Part shown: positions 1 to 8,992 of the stretch, one piece after another
How the letters are laid out: every line of letters starts with the position of its first letter
Numbering within the stretch: position 1 is the first letter of the stretch
Assembly (NCBI GenBank): GCA_028714875.1
Contig: JAQTLN010000013.1
Coordinates: forward strand, 52,380 to 116,379
From: Gallionellaceae bacterium
GTDB lineage: Bacteria > Pseudomonadota > Gammaproteobacteria > Burkholderiales > Thiobacillaceae
Length of the DNA stretch: 64,000 nt
Direction: 5' to 3'
Notes under the pieces: generated by a model
What the model saw: the letters and a program-made list of their open reading frames with translations, nothing else
The model's database searches: none
What the model was told of the DNA's origin: nothing
Translations under genes and position numbers: made by a program

Positions 1-1257
1 CCGCTGCTCACCTTCCAGTTGCTGGCGCTGCTGTCCGGTGTCGGCGGCGGCAACTTCGCCTGTTCCATGTCCAATATCAGCACCTTCTTCCCGAAGCGGT
101 TGCAGGGCACGGCGCTGGGCATGAATGCCGGCCTCGGCAACTTCGGCGTCACCACGATGCAGATTCTGATCCCGCTGGTGATGACCGCCGGCGTGTTTGG
201 TGCCATCGCCGGTGACCCCATGGTCCTGGCCAAGGACTCCGGCTGGATCTTCGGCAAGATTACCGCCGGCACCATGACCTGGATTCAGAATGCCGGCTTC
301 GTCTGGCTGCTGTTCCTGATTCCGCTGGCCTTCCTCGGCTTCTTCGGCATGAACAACCTGCTGGTCATCTCTCCGAAGATCGGCGGCACCATCGCCGCCT
401 TCATCAAGGTGCTCTGGCTCTACGGCCTGGCCTTTCTCACCGCCATCGTCGGCCTCTATCTCTACCTGCCGGCTCCGACCGGTTTGGGCCTGCTCAACAT
501 GTGGGTGGCGCTGCCGCTGATCATCGCCGCGACCCTGCTGGTCATGAAGCTCGCCGCCTTCGGTGAAATGAAGGCCAACATCGACAAGCAGTTCGCCATC
601 TTCAAGAACAAGCACACCTGGTCCATGACCGCGCTGTACATCGTCACCTTCGGTTCGTTTATCGGCTTCTCCATGGCCGTGCCCCTGTCCATCAAGGTGA
701 TCTTCGGCGACATGCACATTCTGGATGCCGCCACCCATACCTGGACCCACGTCAAGAACCCGCACGGTCCTTCCGCGCTGACCTACGCCTGGATCGGCCC
801 CTTCGTCGGCGCCCTGATCCGCCCGGTCGGCGGCTGGATATCCGACAAGGTGGGCGGCGCGATCGTCACCCAGATCATCTCGGTGGTCATGGTCGCGGCT
901 TCCGTCTATGCCGGCTACATCATGATGCAGGCCTACCAGTCGGCCACCCCCGAGGTGTTCTTCATGCCCTTCCTGATCACCTTCGTGGTCCTGTTCGCGG
1001 CTTCGGGTATCGGCAACGGCTCCACCTTCCGCTCCGTCGGCGTGATCTTCGACCGTCAGCAGGCCGGCCCGGTGCTGGGCTGGACCTCCGCCGTGGCTGC
1101 TTACGGCGCCTTTATCGCCCCCGAGGTGATCAAGACCCAGATCAAGGCTGGCACTCCGGAAATGGCCATGTACGGCTTCGCGGTGTTCTACGCCCTGTGC
1201 CTGATCATCAACTGGTGGTTCTACCTGCGCAAGAACTCTGAAATTCGCAATCCGTAA
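1..1257 (+). CDS. narK: NarK-type nitrate/nitrite MFS transporter (5' truncated by window edge)
   Basis: Open frame from base 1; GGGNFACSMSNISTFFPKRLQGTALGMNAGLGNFGV motif typical of NarK; directly upstream of narG. Confidence 0.9.
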   Translation, partial: PLLTFQLLALLSGVGGGNFACSMSNISTFFPKRLQGTALGMNAGLGNFGVTTMQILIPLVMTAGVFGAIAGDPMVLAKDSGWIFGKITAGTMTWIQNAGFVWLLFLIPLAFLGFFGMNNLLVISPKIGGTIAAFIKVLWLYGLAFLTAIVGLYLYLPAPTGLGLLNMWVALPLIIAATLLVMKLAAFGEMKANIDKQFAIFKNKHTWSMTALYIVTFGSFIGFSMAVPLSIKVIFGDMHILDAATHTWTHVKNPHGPSALTYAWIGPFVGALIRPVGGWISDKVGGAIVTQIISVVMVAASVYAGYIMMQAYQSATPEVFFMPFLITFVVLFAASGIGNGSTFRSVGVIFDRQQAGPVLGWTSAVAAYGAFIAPEVIKTQIKAGTPEMAMYGFAVFYALCLIINWWFYLRKNSEIRNP

Positions 1258-1264
1258 CAAACCA

Positions 1265-1354
1265 TAGGTTGGGTTAAGCGCGGGGTTCGCGCCGTAACCC
1301 AACAGCATCTGGCAAGAACGTTGGGTTACGCGATGAAGCCGCTAACCCAACCTA
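1265..1354. repeat. Intergenic inverted-repeat element (TAGGTTGGGTTA...TAACCCAACCTA) between narK and narG
   Basis: Outer arms taggttgggttaagc / gctaacccaaccta and inner arms gtaacccaa / ttgggttac. Confidence 0.7.
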
Positions 1355-1388
1355 CGAAACCTACGCAAGCCGCAACAAGGAGAGTTTC

Positions 1389-4300
1389 ATGAGTCACTTT
1401 CTCGACCGCCTGACCTACTTCACCCACCCGCGTGAGCCGTTCTCCGGTGGCCACGGCGTGATGACCATCGAAGACCGCAAGTGGGAAGACGCTTATCGCA
1501 ACCGCTGGCGCCATGACAAGGTGGTGCGTTCCACCCACGGCGTGAACTGCACCGGCGGCTGTTCCTGGAAAATTTTCGTGAAGAACGGCCTGGTGTCGTT
1601 CGAGATGCAGCAGACCGACTACCCGCGCACCCGCGACGATCTGCCCAACCATGAGCCGCGTGGCTGCCAGCGTGGCGCCAGCTTCTCCTGGTATCTCTAC
1701 AGCCCGCACCGGATCAAGCATCCGATGATTCGTGGCCGCCTGCTCGACCTGTACCGCGCCGAGCGTCGTACCGGCAAAGACCCGGTGGAGGCCTGGGCGG
1801 CGATCCAGGCCGACCCGGCCAAGCGTCTGAAATACACCAGCGTGCGCGGCCTCGGCGGCTTCGTGCGGACCAACTGGGACGAGATCACCGAAATCGTCGC
1901 CGCCGCCAACGTCTACACCATCAACAAGTGGGGTCCGGACCGCATCTACGGTTTCTCGCCGATTCCCGCCATGTCGATGATTTCCTACGCCGCCGGCAGC
2001 CGTTACCTCAGCCTGATCGGCGCCGCCTGTGGTTCCTTCTACGACTGGTATTGCGATCTGCCGGCCGCCAGCCCGCAGACCTGGGGTGAGCAGACCGACG
2101 TGCCGGAAGCGGCCGATTGGTACAACTCGACCTACCTGATCATCACCGGCGCCAACCTGCCGATGACCCGCACGCCGGACGCGCACTTCGCCATCGAGAC
2201 CCGCTACAAGGGCACCAAGATCGTGTCGATGGCGCCGGACTACGCCGAATACGTCAAGTTCGCCGACCTCTGGATGCCGGTGAAGCAGGGTACCGACTCC
2301 GCCGCCTTCCTGGCCATGGGCCATGTCGCCTTGCGCGAGTTCTACATCGACAAGCAGATTCCCTACTTCCAGGAATACGCCCGCAAGTACACCGACCTGC
2401 CGATGCAGGTGGTACTGCGCGAGCATGAAGGCGGCTACGTTACCGACCGCAACCTGCGCGCCTCCGACCTGGGCGGCATGAATGAAACCAACAACCCAGA
2501 GTGGAAAACCATCGTCTGGGACGAGATGTCCGGCGCTTTCGTGGTGCCCAACGGCTCGGTCGGCTTCCGCTGGGGTGAGGAGGGCAAGTGGAACCTGCTG
2601 GAGAAGCAGTCCAGCCAGGCCGATATGTGCGCTGAACTCACCTGCCAGGGCAAGGACGGGGTGGAAATCGTCTCGGTCGCCTTCCCCCACTTCACCGAGG
2701 ATGAGCCCAATCTGCTTTCGCGCAACGTCCCCGCGCGCCGGGTGAAACTGGCCGACGGCACGGAAGCGCTGGTCACTTCCGTGTTTGATCTGCAAATCGC
2801 CCAATACGGTATCGACCGCGGTCTCGGCGGCGGCAATGTCGCCAGTTCCTACGACCAGGCCGATGTCGCCTACACCCCGGCCTGGGCCGAAAAGGTCACC
2901 GGCGTCAAGCGCGCCGACCTGATCCGCACCGGCCGCGAGTTCGCCGACAACGCCGCCAAGACCAAGGGCAAGTCCATGGTCATCATGGGCGCGGCGATCA
3001 ACCATTGGTATCACAACGACCTGTCTTACCGTTCGATCATGAACTTGCTGCACATGTGCGGTTGTGTCGGCCAGAGCGGCGGCGGCTGGGCGCACTACGT
3101 GGGCCAGGAAAAGCTGCGTCCGCAGGCCGGCTGGGCACCGATCGCCTTCGGTCTCGATTGGCACCGTCCGCCGCGCCAGATGAACTCCACTTCCTACTGG
3201 TATTTCCACACCGATCAGTGGCGCTACGAAGCGGTCAAGGCCGACGATCTGCTGTCCCCCGCCGGCAAGAACCGCAACAAAGGTTATTCCCTGGCCGACT
3301 ACAACGTGGCCGCCACCCGCATGGGCTGGCTGCCATCCGCGCCGCACTTCAACCGCAATCCGCTGGAACTGGCCGCCGAGGCTGCCAAGGCCGGCGCGAC
3401 CGATGAAGCCGGCGCGGCCAAGTACATCGCCGAGCAACTCAAGTCCGGCGCCCTCGATGTGTCCTTCGCCGACCCGGACAACCCGGTCAACTGGCCGCGC
3501 AACCTGATCGTCTGGCGCGCCAACCTGATCGGCACTTCCGCCAAGGGCCATGAATACTTCTTGAAGCACCTGCTGGGCGCGCAGAACGGCGTCCTGCACG
3601 AGGGCGGCGACGGCAACAACTGCAAGGAAGTGAAGTGGCACGAGAAGGGGCCGACCGCCAAGCTGGACCTGATGGTGGACATCAACTTCCGCCTCAACTC
3701 CACCGGCGCCTACTCCGACATCATCCTGCCCACCGCGACCTGGTACGAGAAGCACGACCTCAACACCACGGACATGCACCCGTTCATCCACCCGCTGAGT
3801 GAAGCGGTGAGCCCGGGTTGGGAATCGAAGTCCGACTGGCAGATCTTCAAGCACATCGCCAAGGCCTTCTCGAAACTGGCCGCCAAGCACCTGGGCACCA
3901 AGAAGGATCTGGTGGCGCTGCCGATGCAGCACGACTCGGCCTTCGAAATGGCGCAGCCGCTGGGCCAGGTGAAGGACTGGAAGCGCGGCGACTGCGAGCC
4001 GATCCCCGGCAAGACCATGCCGCTGATCAAGCTGGTGGAGCGCGATTTCGCCAGCACCTACAACAAGTTCATCGGCCTGGGCCCCTTGATGGTCAAGCTG
4101 GGCAACAACATCAAGGGCATCGACTGGAACACCGAGCAGGAATACAACGAGCTCGCCAGCCTCAACCGCACGGTGAAGGAGCCCGGTGTCTCGCAAGGCA
4201 TGCCGTCCCTGGAAGAAGACATCGCGGTGTGCGATTCGGTGATGCGCATGGCGCCGGAAACCAACGGCGAGGTGGCGCACAAGTCGTGGTCCGCCCTGTC

Positions 4301-5141
4301 GAAGAAAACCGGCATCGACCACCACCACCTCTACGCCGGTCGCCACGAGGACAAGATCACCTTCCGCGACATCCAGGCGCAGCCGCGCAAGATCATCACC
4401 GCGCCGACCTGGTCCGGGATCGAGTCGGAGCATGTGTCCTACACGGCGGGCTACACCAACATCCACGAGCACATTCCCTTCCGTACCCTGACCGGCCGCG
4501 CCCACTTCTACCAGGATCACGAGTGGTTCCTAGATTTCGGCGAAGGCTTCTGCACCTTCCGTCCGCCGGTGGACATGAAGGCCAAGGAAAAGGTGCCGGC
4601 CAGCGTGCTGAAGAAACCACACCTGACCCTGTCCTGGATCACGCCGCACTCCAAGTGGGGCATCCACTCCACCTATCAGGACAACTTGCGCATGCTCAAC
4701 CTGTTCCGCGGTGGTCCTTATGTGTGGATCTCCGAGGATGACGCGAAGTCGGTGGGCATCGCCGACAACGACTGGGTCGAAGCCATCAACGCCAACGGCG
4801 CCACCATGGCAAGAGCGGTGGTGTCGCAACGGGTGCCGCGCGGCATGGCGATGATGTACCACGCCCAGGAAAAGAACGTGAACGTGCCCGGCAGTCCCTC
4901 CACGGGAAAACGCGGCGGCATTCTCAACTCGGTCACCCGGGTCATCGTCAAGCCCACCAACATGGTCGGTGGCTATGTGCAACTCGCCTACGGCTTCAAC
5001 TACTACGGCACGGTGGGCTGCCAGCGCGACGAAGTGGTGGTGCTGCACAAGGTCGAGGATCAGAACATCGACTGGCTGGAGCGGCCGTTGACACCGGAAC
5101 GGGAAGCGCAGTTGAACCCGCCGGGTGTGGGGCCGAAATGA
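1389..5141 (+). CDS. narG: Respiratory nitrate reductase alpha subunit
   Basis: 1250 aa; HGVNCTGGCSWKIFVKNGLVSFEMQQTDYPRTR N-terminus, molybdopterin oxidoreductase; operon with narHJI. Confidence 0.97.
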   Translation: MSHFLDRLTYFTHPREPFSGGHGVMTIEDRKWEDAYRNRWRHDKVVRSTHGVNCTGGCSWKIFVKNGLVSFEMQQTDYPRTRDDLPNHEPRGCQRGASFSWYLYSPHRIKHPMIRGRLLDLYRAERRTGKDPVEAWAAIQADPAKRLKYTSVRGLGGFVRTNWDEITEIVAAANVYTINKWGPDRIYGFSPIPAMSMISYAAGSRYLSLIGAACGSFYDWYCDLPAASPQTWGEQTDVPEAADWYNSTYLIITGANLPMTRTPDAHFAIETRYKGTKIVSMAPDYAEYVKFADLWMPVKQGTDSAAFLAMGHVALREFYIDKQIPYFQEYARKYTDLPMQVVLREHEGGYVTDRNLRASDLGGMNETNNPEWKTIVWDEMSGAFVVPNGSVGFRWGEEGKWNLLEKQSSQADMCAELTCQGKDGVEIVSVAFPHFTEDEPNLLSRNVPARRVKLADGTEALVTSVFDLQIAQYGIDRGLGGGNVASSYDQADVAYTPAWAEKVTGVKRADLIRTGREFADNAAKTKGKSMVIMGAAINHWYHNDLSYRSIMNLLHMCGCVGQSGGGWAHYVGQEKLRPQAGWAPIAFGLDWHRPPRQMNSTSYWYFHTDQWRYEAVKADDLLSPAGKNRNKGYSLADYNVAATRMGWLPSAPHFNRNPLELAAEAAKAGATDEAGAAKYIAEQLKSGALDVSFADPDNPVNWPRNLIVWRANLIGTSAKGHEYFLKHLLGAQNGVLHEGGDGNNCKEVKWHEKGPTAKLDLMVDINFRLNSTGAYSDIILPTATWYEKHDLNTTDMHPFIHPLSEAVSPGWESKSDWQIFKHIAKAFSKLAAKHLGTKKDLVALPMQHDSAFEMAQPLGQVKDWKRGDCEPIPGKTMPLIKLVERDFASTYNKFIGLGPLMVKLGNNIKGIDWNTEQEYNELASLNRTVKEPGVSQGMPSLEEDIAVCDSVMRMAPETNGEVAHKSWSALSKKTGIDHHHLYAGRHEDKITFRDIQAQPRKIITAPTWSGIESEHVSYTAGYTNIHEHIPFRTLTGRAHFYQDHEWFLDFGEGFCTFRPPVDMKAKEKVPASVLKKPHLTLSWITPHSKWGIHSTYQDNLRMLNLFRGGPYVWISEDDAKSVGIADNDWVEAINANGATMARAVVSQRVPRGMAMMYHAQEKNVNVPGSPSTGKRGGILNSVTRVIVKPTNMVGGYVQLAYGFNYYGTVGCQRDEVVVLHKVEDQNIDWLERPLTPEREAQLNPPGVGPK

Positions 5142-5273
5142 TCGGATCGAAATGAATTTCTCCCCTTTCCCGGAGGGAGAGGGGATTCAAAGGGTTTAAC
5201 CGCCAGGGTTCAGAGGTTACGGGTCTCATGGCTGGGTCGTCGCTTCCCGAGGGCCCTGGTGGTTAACAAGATA

Positions 5274-5342
5274 CGTAGGGCGGAACGCGAAGCGGTTCCG
5301 CCGCATGGATCGGCGGATCGCCTTTCAGGCATTCGCCCTACG
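5274..5342. repeat. Intergenic inverted-repeat element (CGTAGGGCG...CGCCCTACG) between narG and narH
   Basis: Terminal arms cgtagggcg / cgccctacg. Confidence 0.6.
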
Positions 5343-5354
5343 AAGGAGATTGAA

Positions 5355-6902
5355 ATGAAAGTCAGAGCGCAATTCGCATTCGTTTTCAACCTGGATAAAT
5401 GCATCGGTTGCCACACCTGTTCCGTGACCTGCAAGAACGTGTGGACCAACCGCAAGGGCGTCGAGTACGTCTGGTTCAACAACGTCGAGTCCAAGCCCGG
5501 TATCGGCTATCCCAAGGACTGGGAAGACCAGAAGAAATGGCGTGGCGGCTGGGAATTGAAAGACGGCAAGCTGCAACTGAAATCCGGCTCCAAGATGGCC
5601 CGCCTGGCCAATATCTTCGCCAACCCGGACATGCCGGAAATCGACGATTACTATGAGCCGTTCACTTTCGATTACGCGCACCTGCAGAACGCGCCGTTGT
5701 CGGAAGCCGCGCCCACCGCGCGCCCGGTGTCGCAGATCACCGGCGACAAGATGGAAAAGATCACCTGGGGCCCGAACTGGGAAGACGACCTTGCCGGCGA
5801 GTTCGAGAAGCGCTCCAAGGACCGCAACATGCACAACCTGGAGAAGGAGATCTACAAGCAGTTCGAGAACACCTTCCACATGTATCTGCCGCGCATCTGC
5901 AACCACTGCATCAACCCGGCCTGCGTCGCCGCCTGCCCATCCGGCTCGATGTACAAGCGCGAGGAAGACGGCATCGTGCTGGTGGACCAGGACAAGTGCC
6001 GCGGTTGGCGCATGTGCATCTCCTCCTGCCCGTACAAGAAGGTGTATTACAACTGGGAATCGGGCAAGGCCGAGAAGTGCATCGGCTGCTACCCGCGCGT
6101 CGAATCCGGCATGCCGACGGTGTGCTCCGAGTCCTGCGTCGGCCGCATCCGCTACAACGGCATCATGTTGTATGACGCCGACAAGATCGAGCAGTTGGCC
6201 TCGGTGCCCAACGAGCAGGATTTGTATCAGGCCCAGCTCGACATCTTCCTCGACCCGAACGACCCCGACGTCATCGAAGCCGCGCGTCGTGACGGCATCC
6301 AGGAAGACTGGATCGAAGCCGCGCGGAAATCGCCCATCTACAAGATGGCTGTGGACTGGAAGATCGCCTTCCCGATGCACCCCGAGTTCCGCACCCTGCC
6401 CATGGTCTGGTACGTGCCGCCCCTGTCGCCGGTGCAATCGCACATTGACCAGGGCGGCCTGTCTTCCGATCCGGGCAGCGTCATCCCGCCGGTGGAAAAT
6501 CTGCGCCTGCCGGTGAAATACCTGGCCAACCTGCTCACCGCCGGCAAGGAAGCGCCCATCGTCCTCGCCCTGAAACGGATGATCGCGATGCGCGCCTACC
6601 AGCGTTCCATCCACGTCGAAGGCAAGGCCGATACCCGCGCCCTGGACGAGATCGGCATGAGCGAGGAAATGGCCCTGGAGATGTACCGTTACCTGGCCAT
6701 CGCCAACTACGAAGACCGCTTCGTGATTCCTTCCGGCCACGAAGAAGTCCGACTGGATGATTTCTACGCCTTCCAGGGCCAGAACGGCTTCACCTTCGGC
6801 AACGATTCCTCGCCCGGCATTTCCGCGAATTCCCTGTTCCCGGAACGGCGCAAGGAAACCGTGGAATCCCGCGATCCGGCCCCGTCCGCCGACGAGCGTT
6901 AA
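5355..6902 (+). CDS. narH: Respiratory nitrate reductase beta subunit
   Basis: MKVRAQFAFVFNLDKCIGCHTCSVTCKNVWT and CRGWRMCISSCPYKK Fe-S motifs; ATG 5355 preceded by aaggagat. Confidence 0.97.
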   Translation: MKVRAQFAFVFNLDKCIGCHTCSVTCKNVWTNRKGVEYVWFNNVESKPGIGYPKDWEDQKKWRGGWELKDGKLQLKSGSKMARLANIFANPDMPEIDDYYEPFTFDYAHLQNAPLSEAAPTARPVSQITGDKMEKITWGPNWEDDLAGEFEKRSKDRNMHNLEKEIYKQFENTFHMYLPRICNHCINPACVAACPSGSMYKREEDGIVLVDQDKCRGWRMCISSCPYKKVYYNWESGKAEKCIGCYPRVESGMPTVCSESCVGRIRYNGIMLYDADKIEQLASVPNEQDLYQAQLDIFLDPNDPDVIEAARRDGIQEDWIEAARKSPIYKMAVDWKIAFPMHPEFRTLPMVWYVPPLSPVQSHIDQGGLSSDPGSVIPPVENLRLPVKYLANLLTAGKEAPIVLALKRMIAMRAYQRSIHVEGKADTRALDEIGMSEEMALEMYRYLAIANYEDRFVIPSGHEEVRLDDFYAFQGQNGFTFGNDSSPGISANSLFPERRKETVESRDPAPSADER

Positions 6903-6904
6903 CA

Positions 6905-7016
6905 CTCCCCTCCCCCTCCGGGAGGGGCCGGGGGAGAGGGAACGCGACCCGATCAAGCGACATCGCCTGATCAGCCGCCCGTCCCTCACCCCGGCCCTCT
7001 CCCGGAGGGAGAGGGA
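6905..7016. repeat. Dispersed CT/GA-rich palindromic repeat between narH and narJ
   Basis: ctccccctccgggaggggccgggggagaggga ... ccctcaccccggccctctcccggagggagagggag; near copy at 58474-58577. Confidence 0.7.
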
Positions 7017-7034
7017 GCAAACCAGGAGAACACC

Positions 7035-7574
7035 ATGTTCTACAAAGTCTTATCCAAATTGCTCGATTACCCGGACGAGGCCATGATGGCGGCCATCCCG
7101 GAACTGCGCGTTGAAATCAAGCGCGGTTTCGAGGCCGCCGAATGGCTGGTGCTGGATCGCTTTCTCAATCATCTGGAAAGCCTCGACCTGACCGATGTGC
7201 AGGCGGCCTATGTGCAGACCTTCGACCTCACCCCGGAACATGCCCTGAACCTTACCCACCACTTGTTCGGCGACGACAAGAACCGGGGTCCGGCGCTGAT
7301 CGACCTGTCCGTGTTTTACAAGGAATACGGCCTGGAGATGGTGACAAAAGATGCGGCGGCGAATGAAGACGCCAGCAACGAGATTCCGGACTATTTGCCG
7401 CTGATGCTGGAATTCGCCACCTATCTCGAGCCGGAGGAGGCGCGTCTCTTCCTGTCGCAGTGGGCCAAGATATTGAATCAGCTCGCCAGCAACCTGGAAG
7501 AAGCGCTAAGCCCCTACGCCCCCCTCATCCGCCTCGTCGAACAACGCAGCCTGCTGGTCAAGGCCGCTGCCTGA
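7035..7574 (+). CDS. narJ: Nitrate reductase molybdenum cofactor assembly chaperone
   Basis: MFYKVLSKLLDYPDEAMMAAIPEL...; position between narH and narI. Confidence 0.94.
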   Translation: MFYKVLSKLLDYPDEAMMAAIPELRVEIKRGFEAAEWLVLDRFLNHLESLDLTDVQAAYVQTFDLTPEHALNLTHHLFGDDKNRGPALIDLSVFYKEYGLEMVTKDAAANEDASNEIPDYLPLMLEFATYLEPEEARLFLSQWAKILNQLASNLEEALSPYAPLIRLVEQRSLLVKAAA

Positions 7575-7588
7575 AAGGAGTACAGATC

Positions 7589-8278
7589 ATGGACCTGCAT
7601 CAAATTGTCTACGGGGTTTATCCCTACCTCTGTCTGGTCACCTTCGTGCTGGGGAGCTGGATACGTTTCGACCACGAGCAATACACCTGGAAAAGCGATT
7701 CCAGCCAATTGCTCTCCAAGAACGGCATGCGTCTGGCCAGCAACTTCTTCCATATCGGGGTGATCGCGATCTTCTTCGGCCACTTCGTCGGCCTGCTGAC
7801 GCCGCACAGCGTATTTACGGCGCTGGGCGTGTCCGACATGGCGCACCAGGGTATCGCCATCCTGGCCGGCGCGATCTTCGGCACGATGGCCCTGATCGGC
7901 GGTATCGGCCTGTGGCTGCGGCGCATGCTGAACAAGCGGGTGCGCGCCGCCAGCCGCTGGATGGACATCAACATCCTGGGCTGGATCCTGCTTACCCTGG
8001 TGATGGGACTGTCCACACTGCCTTTCTCCATCGGCCACGCCGAACACGGCGATGCTACCGTGATGCTGCGTCTGGCTGAATGGGTGCAAAGCGTGGTCAC
8101 GCTGCAACCCAACCCGGAACTGCTGCGCAACGTCGATACCGTGTTCAAGATGCACATCTTCCTGGGCATGAGCGTGTTCCTGTTCTTCCCCTTCACCCGC
8201 CTGGTTCACATCTGGAGCGCGCCGGTCGGCTACCTGTTCCGCGCCTACCAGATCGTTCGCGCCAAGCGTCCGGCGTAA
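7589..8278 (+). CDS. narI: Respiratory nitrate reductase gamma subunit (cytochrome b)
   Basis: VYPYLCLVTFVLGSWIRFDHEQYTWKSDSSQLL...; membrane protein; ATG 7589 after aaaggag. Confidence 0.95.
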   Translation: MDLHQIVYGVYPYLCLVTFVLGSWIRFDHEQYTWKSDSSQLLSKNGMRLASNFFHIGVIAIFFGHFVGLLTPHSVFTALGVSDMAHQGIAILAGAIFGTMALIGGIGLWLRRMLNKRVRAASRWMDINILGWILLTLVMGLSTLPFSIGHAEHGDATVMLRLAEWVQSVVTLQPNPELLRNVDTVFKMHIFLGMSVFLFFPFTRLVHIWSAPVGYLFRAYQIVRAKRPA

Positions 8279-8440
8279 AGGGACCGTGATCGATTCTCCC
8301 GGCGGCCATGGGTTGCGGTATGGTCGCTCGGGATGAATTGACAATGATCATGGTCGACGATCGGCCAGTCGCCGATCCTCCATACCTGAGAAAACCATTC
8401 AAGTATCTTCCACAACCCTTTTGAATTGCAGGAGGCCATC

Positions 8441-8869
8441 ATGCGTTTCGACCCGAAAGCTGCCTTGCACGTTAAAAAAGTCAACTACCGGGAAGATGCC
8501 CGCGACAGTACCAGCCCCTACGCCATCTACACCTGTTCGGTGCGGGTCGATGGTCAGGAAGTGCTGACCGACCAGGAGGGCTACATCCTCGACATGGACG
8601 CCTGGAGCGAGGGCTTTGCCCAGGCCCAGGCCGACAAGGAAGGCCTTGAGTTGACCGACGAGCATTGGCAGGTGATTCACTTCATCCGCGAGTTCTACGA
8701 GGAGCACAGCGTCCAGGCCCAGGTCCGCGACATGGTCAAACACTTCCGCGAAGTCTGGGGCCCGGAGCACGGCAACAGCCGTTACCTGCACGACATCTTC
8801 CCCATGGGCGGCCCACAGAAACAGGGCAACCGCGTCGCGGGGGTACGCAAGACCAAGGGTGAGCACTGA
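8441..8869 (+). CDS. DsrC/TusE-family protein without canonical C-terminal cysteines
   Basis: ELTDEHWQVIHFIREFYEEHSVQAQVRDMVKHF...YLHDIFPMGGPQKQGNRVAGVRK fits DsrC/TusE fold; ggagg before ATG 8441. Confidence 0.85.
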   Translation: MRFDPKAALHVKKVNYREDARDSTSPYAIYTCSVRVDGQEVLTDQEGYILDMDAWSEGFAQAQADKEGLELTDEHWQVIHFIREFYEEHSVQAQVRDMVKHFREVWGPEHGNSRYLHDIFPMGGPQKQGNRVAGVRKTKGEH

Positions 8870-8892
8870 TCCTTACACAACGAGTGAAAAGA

Positions 8893-8919
8893 AAAACGGG
8901 CCTACCTGGCCCGTTTTTC
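8893..8919 (+). terminator. Rho-independent terminator downstream of the nar/dsrC-like operon
   Basis: aaaaacgggcctacctggcccgttttt stem-loop with T-tract. Confidence 0.8.
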
Positions 8920-8992
8920 ATGGGTGAACCGCCGGGCCGGCCACGATCGACCGTTTCGTCCCAGATGCAGCGGCTGATTCAGCTGTGTCGAG

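Noticed and set aside
1326-4520. 1064-aa ORF antisense to narG
   Set aside because: Shadow ORF of a GC-rich, strongly coding gene; low-complexity V/G/R/H composition; narG is unambiguous.
5325-6989. 554-aa ORF antisense to narH
   Set aside because: Same GC-driven shadow-ORF artefact; spans repeats and non-coding spacers.
8338-8343. TTGACA-like -35 box upstream of the nar-linked DsrC-like gene
   Set aside because: No convincing -10 element at the right spacing; not reported as a promoter.
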